Positions 23,409 through 33,411 of a DNA stretch of 64,000 nucleotides are shown one piece after another. Numbering within the stretch: position 1 is the stretch's first letter; each line of letters begins with the position of its first letter. Origin of the DNA: Paenibacillus dendritiformis (lineage in GTDB: Bacteria; Bacillota; Bacilli; Paenibacillales; Paenibacillaceae); NCBI RefSeq assembly GCF_945605565.1, contig NZ_OX216966.1, positions 6,378,001 through 6,442,000 on the forward strand. Reading direction: 5' to 3'. The position numbers and the translations under genes were made by a program. Below the pieces are notes generated by a model, which worked only from the letters and a program-made list of their open reading frames with translations, searched no databases and had not been told where the DNA came from.

Positions 23409-25718
23409 ATGAAAACAGCAACTGAAACGAACATGCTTCTGACGCAATTGACGCTGGAAGAAAAAGCGTCGCTCTGCGCGGGATTGAATATGTGGATGAC
23501 TAAAAGCGTCGATCGGCTGAATATTCCTTCGCTCGCCATGTATGACGGCACGAACGGAATCCGGAAAACGGCCAGCACGGAAGAGCTCGGAATCTTCGGG
23601 CACAATGTGCCGGCTACATGCTACCCGACAGGTTCGGCGATCGGCTCCTCGTGGAACGTGGAGCTGCTGCGCGAACTCGGAATCGCGCTTGGGAAGGAAA
23701 GCAGAGAGCTCGATGTCGATATCTTGCTCGGACCGGGCATCAATATGAAGCGAACACCCCTGGGGGGACGCAACTTCGAATATTATTCGGAGGATCCATG
23801 CCTGACAGGAGAACTGGGGGCGGCCTTCGTGGAAGGGCTTCAAAGCCAGGGCGTCGCGGCATCCGTCAAGCACTTCGCTTGCAACAATCAGGAGTACGAG
23901 AAGATGATCACCAGCTCGGAGGTGGATGAGCGTACGCTGCGCGAAATCTATCTGAGCGCGTTCGAACGAATTGTGAAAAAGGCGGACCCATGGACGATCA
24001 TGTGCTCTTACAACCTGCTTAATGGCGAGTACACCAGTGAGAACGAGTTCTTGCTGAAGCGAATTCTGCGGGAAGAATGGGGATATGACGGCGTCGTCCT
24101 CTCCGATTGGACCGCCGTAGACAATCGCATCAAAGGCATTAAGGCAGGTCTCGATCTGGAGATGCCGGGTCCGGCTCACTATCATACGCAAGCGATCGTC
24201 CAGGCGGTGCAAGCCGGGGAATTAGAAGAGCAGGAATTGGACGCATGCGTGAGAAGAATTCTGGAGTTGGTTCGACGGACGAGAGAGCACCAGGCGGTAG
24301 CGATCCAATCCGCCGAAGAACGGCATGAGTTGGCCCGCCGTGCGGCTGCCGAGAGCATGGTTCTGTTGAAAAATGATAACGGACTGCTCCCGCTTCAGCC
24401 TGAGCGCCTGTCCTCCGTCGCCGTCATCGGCCGGTTCGCGAAGCAGCCGCGCATTCAGGGTGCGGGAAGCGCCAAAGTGACGCCGGCTCGCGTCGATATC
24501 CCTTGGGACGAGCTTCAAGACATCGCTGGCGGACGCCTTGAGCTTCGCTATGCGGAAGGCTATGCCCAAGCGAGCCCGATCGATCAGATCGATGAAGGCT
24601 TGATCGAGGAGAGCGTTGCACTGGCTGCACGCTCGAATGTAGCGATCATCTTCGCCGGACAACCCGAATCCTCGGAGTCGGAAGGAATCGACATCGCCTC
24701 GATCAACTTGCCGCCCCATCAGAGTAAGCTGATCCAAGCGGTAGCCGAAGCCCAACCGAATTGTATCGTCGTTCTCAGCAGCGGTACCTCCCTCGTCATG
24801 CGCCCTTGGGTTGATCAAGTACCTTGCGTGATTCAGGGCTGGCTGTCCGGTCAAGGGGCAGGCAGAGCCATCGCCGAGATGCTGTTCGGCCTGGTTAATC
24901 CTTCGGGCAAGCTGTCGGAGACATTCCCGGTCAAGCTGTCGGACACCCCTGCGACTCTCTATCCGCGCGGCGAGGACGGCAAGCTGTATTATCGGGAGGG
25001 ACTGTTCACCGGATACCGATACTATGATCGGAAGCAGTTGGAGCCGCAGTTCCCCTTCGGCCATGGCCTGTCCTATACGACATTCGAATACGATTCGATC
25101 GAAGCGGTTCAGACGGGAGACGAAGTGCATGTCGCCTGCGTCATTCGCAATACAGGCACCCGAAGCGGCAAGGAGATCATCCAGTTGTATGTGAATGATG
25201 AAGAATGCAAGTGGGTGCGTCCGGACAAAGAACTGAAGGCTTTCGCCAAAGTCGAACTGGAGCCGGGGGAAACGAAAAAGGTTCACTTTACGTTGGAACG
25301 GCGGGACTTCTCCTATTACAATACCAAGGAGCAGGGCTGGGTTGCCGATACCGGGTTTTACAATATCCTCGCGGGAAGCTCCTCTCGCGATATCCGGCTT
25401 TGCAGCCGGCTGCACTGCGATTTCGGCACGCAAGCCGTTGCATTCCACACCTTCAGCCTGTTAAGCGATTGGCTGCGTTATTCCCATTCGCAGGCAGTGC
25501 TGGAGGAATACCTGGAGGATATGAACCGGCATTCGGAAGAAGCCATCGTCTTGAACGAGGAATTCATCGGATTCTGGAATGATTTCCCGCTGATTAAAAT
25601 TATTCAAATGTTCGGCCAGCAATGGCTGCAAAACAAATCCCCTCGCCTCGTCATCCAAGAGATGCTGGATCGCGTAGCCCGCTGCCAGCCTGCGGACGAA
25701 GCAACGGCGGAACGCTAG
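23409..25718 (+). CDS. Glycoside hydrolase family 3 (beta-glucosidase/beta-xylosidase)
   Basis: 769 residues with ACGGAGGT before the ATG. The GH3 N-domain (residues about 15-290) carries the substrate motif KHFACNNQE and nucleophile Asp in GVVLSDWTAVDN. The C-domain (about 320-540) holds ESSESEGIDI, likely containing the acid/base Glu, and LSETFPVKL. A fibronectin-III-like end domain is at about 580-670 (SGKEIIQLYVND), followed by a helical tail of 90 residues. No signal peptide, so it cleaves beta-glycosides inside the cell. It likely forms an operon with the PTS IIC. A hairpin terminator follows. Confidence 0.92.
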   Translation: MKTATETNMLLTQLTLEEKASLCAGLNMWMTKSVDRLNIPSLAMYDGTNGIRKTASTEELGIFGHNVPATCYPTGSAIGSSWNVELLRELGIALGKESRELDVDILLGPGINMKRTPLGGRNFEYYSEDPCLTGELGAAFVEGLQSQGVAASVKHFACNNQEYEKMITSSEVDERTLREIYLSAFERIVKKADPWTIMCSYNLLNGEYTSENEFLLKRILREEWGYDGVVLSDWTAVDNRIKGIKAGLDLEMPGPAHYHTQAIVQAVQAGELEEQELDACVRRILELVRRTREHQAVAIQSAEERHELARRAAAESMVLLKNDNGLLPLQPERLSSVAVIGRFAKQPRIQGAGSAKVTPARVDIPWDELQDIAGGRLELRYAEGYAQASPIDQIDEGLIEESVALAARSNVAIIFAGQPESSESEGIDIASINLPPHQSKLIQAVAEAQPNCIVVLSSGTSLVMRPWVDQVPCVIQGWLSGQGAGRAIAEMLFGLVNPSGKLSETFPVKLSDTPATLYPRGEDGKLYYREGLFTGYRYYDRKQLEPQFPFGHGLSYTTFEYDSIEAVQTGDEVHVACVIRNTGTRSGKEIIQLYVNDEECKWVRPDKELKAFAKVELEPGETKKVHFTLERRDFSYYNTKEQGWVADTGFYNILAGSSSRDIRLCSRLHCDFGTQAVAFHTFSLLSDWLRYSHSQAVLEEYLEDMNRHSEEAIVLNEEFIGFWNDFPLIKIIQMFGQQWLQNKSPRLVIQEMLDRVARCQPADEATAER

Positions 25719-25726
25719 AAGCGGGA

Positions 25727-25758
25727 CAGCTCCTTCCGGCCCTTGGAAGGAGCTGCTT
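25727..25758 (+). terminator. Terminator after the GH3 gene
   Basis: CAGCTCCTTCC...GGAAGGAGCTG, 11-bp stem, then CTTTG. It also lies at the end of the convergent glnL. Confidence 0.65.
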
Positions 25759-25778
25759 TGCTGTGCGGGAGAGCCGGT

Positions 25779-26702
25779 TCACAGGCCGGGGGATGAGGAC
25801 TCGATATAAAACACGTACAAAAATTTTCTCAGATTTATTTTGGAAGCGGATGACTTGCTCTGTTCCTCCAGCTCCCGCATGCGCAGGCGCACTTCCTGAA
25901 AATCGAATAAACGCGAAGCGAAGTATTCGAAGGTCGGGTTGCCATAGTCGCTCAAGCCTAGCGACGCCAGATTAGTAAGCGCTTGCAAGGCTAAGCGGCG
26001 GATGCGCTGCTCGATCGCGCGCACGTCCTTCTGCAGATGGGCATCGGATCCAGCCTCCTTGCGGCTGCTTAGCGCCACCTGTTCGTAGATGGTCTTGAGC
26101 GGGGGCAGATCCGGCAGGATGCTATCTCCTTGCTCCTGTTCCTTGAGCCATGTCATAATCCGAATCAGATCGGGAGCGCCCGCTTCGCCGGCAATCCCCA
26201 ATTGCAGCAGCAAGGACCGGGCCTGTTGTTCGATTGATTTTTCCTTGTAGAGGGGAATGCCTGGCGCGGCATCCGCGGTTCCGGTCCTGTCCAGCGTGCG
26301 AAGCGAATTGCGGATCGTCTGCATAGACTTCTCCAGCAGCAGATGATCGGAGACGCGCCGGAGCACGGCCAGCACCTCCAGACGGTTGATCGGCTTTTGG
26401 ATAAAGGTATCGACGCCTTGCTGGTAAGCTTCGCCGATCATTTCCTTATTCTCCACCTGGGAGATCATAATGAACCTGCCGCCGTACTTTTCATCGCGCA
26501 GCGCTTTGACCGTCTCAATCCCGTCGCGCCCCGGCATCAGCAAGTCGAGAATGACAATGTCCGCCTCCCGGACAGCGGCCGCGGAAGCATGAGATCCGTC
26601 TCCCGCTTCGCCCACGACCTCTCCCAGCCCGCTCTCGTCCACGATGCGCGACAACATTTTGCGAACGGCAGGGTCGTCTTCAACCAGATAAAATTTCAAC
26701 AA
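25779..26702 (-). CDS. glnL: Response regulator GlnL (YcbB type)
   Basis: 307 residues. Receiver domain (1-125) with acidic pair DD in YLVEDDPAVRK, phospho-acceptor Asp in DIVILDLLMPGRDG, Thr/Ser switch replaced by MISQVENKE and Lys in IQKP. The C-terminal half (about 155-300) is the YcbB-type DNA-binding domain (ALTNLASLGLSDYGNPTFEYFASRLFDFQEVRLRMRELE), found in B. subtilis GlnL and few other proteins. It should respond to the kinase GlnK 35 bases upstream and control glutamine uptake genes. It is the last gene of the glnQHMP-glnKL group. Confidence 0.88.
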   Translation of the reverse strand: MLKFYLVEDDPAVRKMLSRIVDESGLGEVVGEAGDGSHASAAAVREADIVILDLLMPGRDGIETVKALRDEKYGGRFIMISQVENKEMIGEAYQQGVDTFIQKPINRLEVLAVLRRVSDHLLLEKSMQTIRNSLRTLDRTGTADAAPGIPLYKEKSIEQQARSLLLQLGIAGEAGAPDLIRIMTWLKEQEQGDSILPDLPPLKTIYEQVALSSRKEAGSDAHLQKDVRAIEQRIRRLALQALTNLASLGLSDYGNPTFEYFASRLFDFQEVRLRMRELEEQSKSSASKINLRKFLYVFYIESSSPGL

Positions 26703-26736
26703 CGTTGACAGCCTCCCTTTCGATCGAACAACCTCT

Positions 26737-27990
26737 TCAAGTCAGCCGCTCCACAGGAATTCGTATCTCGAAGCATGTGTTCCCGGGAGCGCTGCGGACG
26801 CGGATGTCTCCATCAAGCAAGCGGACGATATCGGCGGCGTGCGATAGTCCGATGCCGGTGGAAGAGTTGCCTTCGGCATCGAATTTGGTCGTGAATCCGG
26901 GATGAAAGATCAAATCGAGCTCATCGGCGGATATGCCCGGGCCGTCGTCCGTGACGGAGAACAAGATGGAATCGTCGCGGAGATCAACCTGCACTTGGAT
27001 GCGGCCTTGATGCGGCAGCGCTTCTACGGCATTCGATACGATGTTGTTCAGTACGGAGAGAAGCGGGTAAATTTCGGTGGTGGACAGATTGATGTCGCAT
27101 GTGGCCTGGATGTCTGCGCTTTTGCCGAGCAGCAAGCCGTAATTCGCATTGGCCCGCGTCACCAAGGCGCATAGTTCGGCAATCGAGATACGCTTGGACA
27201 GCATCCGTTCCTGCTGAATAATTTTGAATAAGCCGGATAAAATCCGTTCTGAATCCTTTTTCACCTCATGCACATGCTCCGCGATATGAAGCGCCTGTGA
27301 CGCGCCCGGATGAGATTCGGTTTTGAGCGAACGGTACAACCGGTAGCTTTCCCGCGTAATTTCTTCGATATGGGACATCGATTTGCGAAGATAAAAGGCC
27401 TCTTCGAACAGATCCGAATTAATAAGCATTAACCGCTCCAATTCCTTCTGCCTCTGTTCTCCCAATGCCCGAACTTGACGAATCGCCAGCATATTGCATA
27501 GGCCTACGGCAAAAAAGCTTCGCAGCAAGCCAACGAGAACGACCAGCATCGTCTCATGAGCCGTCATGTGCGGCGGCGTGCCGGCAGCGAACCGAATGAG
27601 CAATTCCGCCCCATTGGATACGATATCCGCTAACGCGCCGAATATGGCGACTTTGACATGATATTCTACGTTGGCTTTCAATTTGAGCAGGGAGATTATC
27701 GCTGCGAAGGTGACATAATAGAAAAATACGGGCATATGCTGCATAAATCCTTCGTCTGCCGGGATGCCATGCAGCAGCATTCCTAACATGATGCGGAAGA
27801 CAACGACGAATGCGCCCACGGCGATGCCGGTCGCAAGCACAGGCACGGAGAACCATAGCAGTCCGAAAAAATAGGCCATAATTCCGAGCGAGAAGCGAAA
27901 ATCGCCGCCGAACGGGGTGATCTTCATTTCGCCCAGCAATCCCGTCGATAAGAGAATGATGCTCCAAATGAGCAGCCTGTGGTCTCGCAC
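26737..27990 (-). CDS. glnK: Sensor histidine kinase GlnK (YcbA type)
   Basis: 417 residues from a GTG at 27990. Five or six N-terminal membrane helices (residues 5-180) form the sensor, followed by a helical linker and kinase core: H-box-like HVHEVKKDSERIL (about 240), N-box NNIVSNAVEALP (about 315), G1 DDGPGI and G2 STGIGLSHAADIV. The layout matches B. subtilis GlnK, which senses extracellular or imported glutamine and phosphorylates GlnL. It lies between the glutamine importer operon and glnL. The ribosome binding site AAAGGGG is about 13 bases from the GTG, so the start is slightly uncertain. Confidence 0.87.
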   Translation of the reverse strand: MRDHRLLIWSIILLSTGLLGEMKITPFGGDFRFSLGIMAYFFGLLWFSVPVLATGIAVGAFVVVFRIMLGMLLHGIPADEGFMQHMPVFFYYVTFAAIISLLKLKANVEYHVKVAIFGALADIVSNGAELLIRFAAGTPPHMTAHETMLVVLVGLLRSFFAVGLCNMLAIRQVRALGEQRQKELERLMLINSDLFEEAFYLRKSMSHIEEITRESYRLYRSLKTESHPGASQALHIAEHVHEVKKDSERILSGLFKIIQQERMLSKRISIAELCALVTRANANYGLLLGKSADIQATCDINLSTTEIYPLLSVLNNIVSNAVEALPHQGRIQVQVDLRDDSILFSVTDDGPGISADELDLIFHPGFTTKFDAEGNSSTGIGLSHAADIVRLLDGDIRVRSAPGNTCFEIRIPVERLT

Positions 27991-28085
27991 GCTGATTGTA
28001 TCGCCCCTTTCCTCCCGATGCCCTCAACGTCCTCCCTCTTATCGTACCGGAAAAGAACCCGTTTTGTCTCGTAAAATATCCATTT

Positions 28086-28736
28086 TCAGGAATGCTTGCT
28101 TTCGAGCTTGCGTGAAGCGATCGACAGCACGTAGTTGACTATGAAGTACAGCAGCGCCGCAAACAGGAACGTCGGAATGACGTAGTTGATATTGTGGCCG
28201 TTAATGATATTGACATGGTTCATCAGCTCCGGCAGCGCAATGACGACCGCCAGCGACGTGTCTTTCAACAGGGAAATGAATTGGCTCACCATGGGCGGCA
28301 CCATGCGGCGCAGCGCGATCGGGAGCACGATATGCCTCAGCGTCTGCACCTGCGTCAAGCCGGATGAGCGTCCTGCTTCAATCAGGCCCTTCTCGACGGA
28401 ATTCAGTCCGCCCCGCACAATCTCGGAGATCATCGCGGACTCGAAAATAACAAGCGCAATGACCGCGGCGGTAAATTTATCAAGCTTAATACCGATCTGG
28501 GGCAGGGCGAAATAGGTAAAAAAGATAATCAGCAGCAGCGGCAGGTTGCGAATGGCCTCGACGAGGACCGCGAATAATTTGCCCAGCACCGGCACCTTGG
28601 CGTACCGGACCGTTCCCACCAGGACGCTGATGACAAAGCTGATCGCAATCGAGATCAGAGCCACCTCGATCGTAATGAGAAAGCCCTGCAGCAGAAATTG
28701 AATATTGACGGGGGACAGCGCTCCGATAAAGTCCAT
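28086..28736 (-). CDS. glnP: Glutamine ABC transporter permease GlnP
   Basis: 216 residues, with an ATG that overlaps the glnM stop (TAATG). Polar amino acid permease of the HisM/GlnP type with five helices and the EAA motif region VEKGLIEAGRSSGLTQVQTLRHIVLPIALRRMVPP (EAA loop for contact with the ATPase). It pairs with GlnM to form the membrane channel. The order glnQ-glnH-glnM-glnP is exactly that of the B. subtilis glnQHMP operon, which supports the substrate assignment. Confidence 0.9.
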   Translation of the reverse strand: MDFIGALSPVNIQFLLQGFLITIEVALISIAISFVISVLVGTVRYAKVPVLGKLFAVLVEAIRNLPLLLIIFFTYFALPQIGIKLDKFTAAVIALVIFESAMISEIVRGGLNSVEKGLIEAGRSSGLTQVQTLRHIVLPIALRRMVPPMVSQFISLLKDTSLAVVIALPELMNHVNIINGHNINYVIPTFLFAALLYFIVNYVLSIASRKLESKHS

Positions 28737-29407
28737 TAGGCCTCCACTCCTTTGCCGGTCTGGTACTTCTGTTCCAGGAAACGAATGCCGAAGCTTAGCG
28801 GAATCGTCAAAAGCAAGTAGAACGCCGCGGCAAAAATATACGTGCTGAACGTGTCGAAGGTGTCGGAATTAATCAGGTCGGCTTGGTACATCAAGTCCGG
28901 GGCCGACAGTACGGTCAAGATCGAAGAGTTTTTTACCAGGTTCAAAAATTGATTGCCCAACGGCGGAATGACTAATTTGATCGCCTGCGGCAGGATGACA
29001 TGCCGCATCGCTTGAATATAGGTCAGCCCGGAGGAGCGTGCCGCTTCCATCTGTCCGGCGGGAACCGCCTGGATGCCGGCGCGAATCACCTCCGCGATAA
29101 ATGCGGAGGTATAGACCGTCAAGGCGGTCAATCCGGCCGCAAACGGAACCAGAAGGGCGCCCGTCAGCAGCGGCAGGCCAACAAGAACAAAAATGGCGAT
29201 CAGCATTAACGGGATATTGCGGATAAACTCGACATACGCGGTGCCGAACCATTGCAGCGGCTTGATGGGGGTAATGCGGAACACGGCAATGACGGCGCCG
29301 AGAATAAAGCTCGCGATCAGTGAAATCACGCTGGCTGCAACGGTCCCCCCGAATCCGATGAAATAGCGGTCGAGATGCTCGGTAAGGACGGTAAATTGAA
29401 TCAACAT
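28736..29407 (-). CDS. glnM: Glutamine ABC transporter permease GlnM
   Basis: 223 residues from the ATG at 29407 behind GGAGGGGGAAACT; the frame extends further upstream without a site. Five predicted membrane helices and the EAA loop AVPAGQMEAARSSGLTYIQAMRHVILPQAIKLVIPP, split across residues 130-165. It is the partner of GlnP in the membrane part of the glutamine importer, 86 bases after glnH and overlapping glnP. Confidence 0.9.
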   Translation of the reverse strand: MLIQFTVLTEHLDRYFIGFGGTVAASVISLIASFILGAVIAVFRITPIKPLQWFGTAYVEFIRNIPLMLIAIFVLVGLPLLTGALLVPFAAGLTALTVYTSAFIAEVIRAGIQAVPAGQMEAARSSGLTYIQAMRHVILPQAIKLVIPPLGNQFLNLVKNSSILTVLSAPDLMYQADLINSDTFDTFSTYIFAAAFYLLLTIPLSFGIRFLEQKYQTGKGVEA

Positions 29408-29493
29408 AGTTTCCCCCTCCCAGGATGGGTCAGCTTCGGTCACGGTTTTCTAAAAAGGGGGCGAGCGCCTGCTCCCCCCTCAACGGTTTCGGT

Positions 29494-30300
29494 TTAGTTC
29501 GGTTTTTTGCCGATCCATTTCTCATACATCCGGTCGTATTCGCCGCTGTCCTTCAGTTCCTTCAAGGTCTCATTGACCAGCTTGACGAATTCTTCATCGC
29601 CTTTCCGGATTCCAATCCCATAAGGCTCATCCGTGAAGGTCTCATCCAGGACGCGGAAGTTGGTGTCCTGCTGCGCCATTCCATACAGCAAGGCATTGTC
29701 GGTCGTCAGCGCTTGGCCCTGGCCCGCTTTCAATGCCGTGAACGCCTCGGCATAGTTCTCGAATTCGAGGATCTGCGCATCCGGTGCCGATTCGCGAATG
29801 TTTTTGGCCGATGTCGATCCTTTGGCGGTCAACACTTTCGATTCCTTGGTCAGATCCTTGATGGAGTTGATCGGGCTGTCAACGGGAACGAGCAGCGATT
29901 GGCCAGCCGTAAAATAAACATCCGAGAAATCGATCTCCTTTTTCCGCTCATCCGTAATCGTCATCGTCGCGATAATGAAGTCAATGTCGCCGTTCTTCAG
30001 CATCGGAATGCGCGTTTTGGACGTCACTTCCATCAGCTCGATCGCGTTTTCGTCGCCGAGCACCTTTTTCGCGATCTGCTTCGCGATGTCGATATCGAGA
30101 CCCTGCACTTCCCCGGTGCCCGGATCCTTCAGCCCGAACAGATTCAGATCGTACTTCACCCCGGCAATGATCTTGCCTCTCTTTTTAATCTGATCAATCG
30201 TTCCTTGGCCTCCGGCAGACGTTTGGGAACACGCGGATAAAGCGCTTACAATCAATGCGGCGGCTACAGCGGCCCCAATAACTTTAAACCAACGTTTCAT
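29494..30300 (-). CDS. glnH: Glutamine-binding lipoprotein GlnH
   Basis: 268 residues from the ATG at 30300 with AAAGGAGTG upstream. Lipoprotein signal MKRWFKVIGAAVAAALIV then lipobox LSAC (Cys24). The SBP_bac_3 fold follows with the motif GEVQGLDIDIAKQIAKKVLGD, IPMLKNGDIDFIIATMTITDERKKEIDFSDVYF and the hinge AKGSTSAKNIRE. The protein is anchored outside the membrane and delivers the amino acid to GlnMP. Family proteins bind Gln, Glu or other polar amino acids; glutamine is inferred from the gene order and from glnKL next door. Confidence 0.9.
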   Translation of the reverse strand: MKRWFKVIGAAVAAALIVSALSACSQTSAGGQGTIDQIKKRGKIIAGVKYDLNLFGLKDPGTGEVQGLDIDIAKQIAKKVLGDENAIELMEVTSKTRIPMLKNGDIDFIIATMTITDERKKEIDFSDVYFTAGQSLLVPVDSPINSIKDLTKESKVLTAKGSTSAKNIRESAPDAQILEFENYAEAFTALKAGQGQALTTDNALLYGMAQQDTNFRVLDETFTDEPYGIGIRKGDEEFVKLVNETLKELKDSGEYDRMYEKWIGKKPN

Positions 30301-30355
30301 TAAGAACACTCCTTTTTTATTCACCTGGGTCACTTCGTGATCAAAAGCAGACTTC

Positions 30356-31084
<729 letters not shown>

Positions 31085-31137
31085 TGCTTCCCCCCCTTTG
31101 CGCCGGAATGAAATCGGTGATAACAAACAGGTTAATA

Positions 31138-31153
31138 GGAAAACAACGGAAAA
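31138..31153 (-). promoter_or_regulatory. Direct repeat TTTTCC-N4-TTTTCC upstream of glnQ (candidate GlnL site)
   Basis: On the minus strand TTTTCC-GTTG-TTTTCC. The B. subtilis GlnL site, as I recall it, is TTTTGT-N4-TTTTGT, so spacing and four of six bases per half agree. A TTTTGT also lies a few bases upstream of the repeat. Confidence 0.35.
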
Positions 31154-31242
31154 CTACCGAATCCGACAAAATTAAAATAATAAAATTTACAGGGAAATGT
31201 GCAGCGGATGGATCGCGGACATGTTCTCCGAAGGCCGGGCAC

Positions 31243-31284
31243 AAAAAAATCACCTTTCAGCCATCGGCTTTCAAGGTGATTTTC
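31243..31284 (-). terminator. Terminator of the sensor-kinase-regulator operon
   Basis: AATCACCTT/AAGGTGATT stem with a run of T on the minus strand, just after the stop of the NarL-type regulator. Confidence 0.8.
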
Positions 31285-31301
31285 CCAACCTGCATGTCAC
31301 G

Positions 31302-31982
31302 CTACGATTCCGGACCGCCCTGCAGAAGATGATGCTTCATGGCATACTCGACAAGCTGGCTTCGGCGCGTTACGTTCAGCTTATTCATCATTCTCGTCTT
31401 ATGCGTATCGACCGTCTTGATGCTGACCATCAATTCCCGGGCGGTCTCGACCAGCGTATAGCCTCTGGCGAGAAAACGGAGCACTTCGATCTCCCGCGGG
31501 CTCAGCAGCCGGTAAGGATCACCGGCCTCCGCTTCATGCGGCGTTTTTTTCAGCATCGACGACAACAGTATCCGTGTTTCCTGCGGCCGCAGGTAGACGT
31601 ATCCGCTCATCACGGAATCAATGGCTGTATACAGCTCTTCATCCACCGCCGCCTTCGGAATATAACCGGATGCTCCCGCCCTCATAATCGATGTGATATA
31701 ATCTTCATCTTCATGCATGGTGAGGACGATGACTTTTGCCTGTTCATGGCGCTGCTTGATCTCGGCAAGCACCTGGATGCCGTCCAGGCGCGGCATGCTG
31801 ATGTCGAGCAGCAAGAGATGCGGCTGGACTTCCTCATACAACCGCAGGGCCTCCACGCCGTCGGCGGCTTCACCCACCACCTGGAAGGAAGGCTTTTTGT
31901 GCAATAGCAGCTTCAAGCCTGCGCGGAGCAACGCGTGGTCATCCACGATCATGATCTTGACGGTCTGAATGGTCTGTTCCAT
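31302..31982 (-). CDS. NarL/UhpA-type response regulator, probable hexose-phosphate response
   Basis: 226 residues from the ATG at 31982 (AAGGGGGCAGTG upstream; a GTG directly before it is less likely). Receiver domain 1-125 with DDH acidic pair, phospho-acceptor in LLLLDISMPRLDG, switch VIVLTMH and Lys in YIPKAAV. LuxR-type helix-turn-helix at 160-220 (LLSPREIEVLRFLARGYTLVETARELMVSIKTVDTHKTRMMNKL). It overlaps the end of the kinase gene by 44 bases, so the two are tightly coupled. The set with a PhnD-like lipoprotein, kinase and divergent UhpT suggests that it activates the transporter gene, as UhpA does in E. coli. Confidence 0.85.
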   Translation of the reverse strand: MEQTIQTVKIMIVDDHALLRAGLKLLLHKKPSFQVVGEAADGVEALRLYEEVQPHLLLLDISMPRLDGIQVLAEIKQRHEQAKVIVLTMHEDEDYITSIMRAGASGYIPKAAVDEELYTAIDSVMSGYVYLRPQETRILLSSMLKKTPHEAEAGDPYRLLSPREIEVLRFLARGYTLVETARELMVSIKTVDTHKTRMMNKLNVTRRSQLVEYAMKHHLLQGGPES

Positions 31983-33411
31983 CACTGCCCCCTTGTTCCA
32001 GCGCTAGCGGGATCGACGCCCGAAGCTCGGTCCCGCCGGCACTCGTCGTTGTTACATGGAAGGAACCGCCCAGCAGTTCGGCTCTTTCCTTCATGCCGTA
32101 TATTCCGATCCGCTGCTGCTCGCGCGCCCGTGCGAAATCTTCCGGATCGATGCCGTGACCATTGTCATGAATCGTCAACTGAATGCGAGAATCGGAGACA
32201 TCCATCCTGATCTCAATCCGGGTCGCCGCCGCATGCTTCACGACATTGGTCAAGCTTTCCTGCAAAATCCGGTACAAAGCGACCGCGATATGGCTGTCGA
32301 TGACGATATCCGCTTCGGGTACGGACAGCAGCACCGCAATCTTGTGCTTCTCTTCGAATTTTTGCGCATATTTATTGATGGCGGGAATCAAACCCAACTC
32401 GTCCAAAATCGGCGGTCTTAGCTCCACTGCCAAATCCCGGATCTCCCGCAAAATCCCGGCCGCCATATCGCGGCTGGCATACAGCAGCTCCCGCTGCTCC
32501 GCATCCTTCGCTTCATCGGCCAGCACGCGCATCGTCACCATCAGCGACGTGAGCGCCTGGCTCGTCTCATCATGAAGCTCGCGCGAGATTCTCTTTCTCT
32601 CATCCTCCTGCGCGGACAGCAGCTTCAAAATCAGCGTATCCCGCAGCCGATCTTTGTGCTGCAGCTCGGTCAGCAGCTTCTCTACTTCAATGTTGGAGTC
32701 AATCAGATTATCTGCCATTTCATTGAAGGCCTGCGCCAGCTTCCCTACCTCATCATCGCTCGTCACTTGCGCCCGCAAAGACAAATTCCCGGCCGATATC
32801 CCGGTCGCCACGGCAACGAGATTGTTGATCGGCTTCGTAATGAAGCGGGTAACATAATACGTAATGCCGGCCGTAGCCGCGCACACCAATAAGGCCGCGA
32901 CAATCAGTTCCCCGATTTTCATAAAGATATAGGACCTGGCCTGGGTCTCCTCCATGCCGACGCGAACGAATCCGACATCTCCCCCCTCGATGGGGACCAG
33001 GATGTCATGAATACGGCCTTCATCCGTTAGCAGCGTGGCGGCCTGCTGCCCGTTCGAGCCATCGGGCAGGTGCGCGGTCCGGATGCCTCGCGGCAGCTGT
33101 CCGGAGAACGTGTCCCCGACCAGACCGTTATTGCTGTTGATCACCAGGATGTAGCGAACATCTTCGTTCGTCTTCTGGGCCTGGGAGATGAGCAAATGAA
33201 GCGAGAATTGATCGTCCGTAAGGATATAATCCGAGCTCAATGCCGCGATATTGTGCGCAATATTGGCGCCGCGCTTCTTCAGCTCCTCCGCCATCATGCT
33301 CGTCAGCGAGTCCCAGATGATGGAGCCGAGGACCAAGGCCAGGAAGATGAGGGCGGCGAAAATAGTGCCGAATATTTTCTGGTTAATTCGAAGCCTGCCC
33401 ATCCATCTCAT
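31939..33411 (-). CDS. NarX/DegS-type sensor histidine kinase with HAMP domain
   Basis: 490 residues, with a start that overlaps the upstream lipoprotein stop by four bases. First membrane helix at about residues 15-35 (IFAALIFLALVLGSII), extracellular sensor 36-165, second helix about 168-190 and HAMP 190-240. HisKA_3 phospho-acceptor is in ERKRISRELHDETSQALTSL, and the HATPase has ILQESLTNVVKHA (N-box), DNGHGI (G1) and GIYGMKERAELLGG (G2). With the PhnD-like protein as extracellular ligand sensor, this resembles the S. aureus HptA-HptS pair, though the regulator here is of another family. The ligand is inferred to be a hexose phosphate. Confidence 0.85.
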   Translation of the reverse strand: MRWMGRLRINQKIFGTIFAALIFLALVLGSIIWDSLTSMMAEELKKRGANIAHNIAALSSDYILTDDQFSLHLLISQAQKTNEDVRYILVINSNNGLVGDTFSGQLPRGIRTAHLPDGSNGQQAATLLTDEGRIHDILVPIEGGDVGFVRVGMEETQARSYIFMKIGELIVAALLVCAATAGITYYVTRFITKPINNLVAVATGISAGNLSLRAQVTSDDEVGKLAQAFNEMADNLIDSNIEVEKLLTELQHKDRLRDTLILKLLSAQEDERKRISRELHDETSQALTSLMVTMRVLADEAKDAEQRELLYASRDMAAGILREIRDLAVELRPPILDELGLIPAINKYAQKFEEKHKIAVLLSVPEADIVIDSHIAVALYRILQESLTNVVKHAAATRIEIRMDVSDSRIQLTIHDNGHGIDPEDFARAREQQRIGIYGMKERAELLGGSFHVTTTSAGGTELRASIPLALEQGGSDGTDHSDRQDHDRG

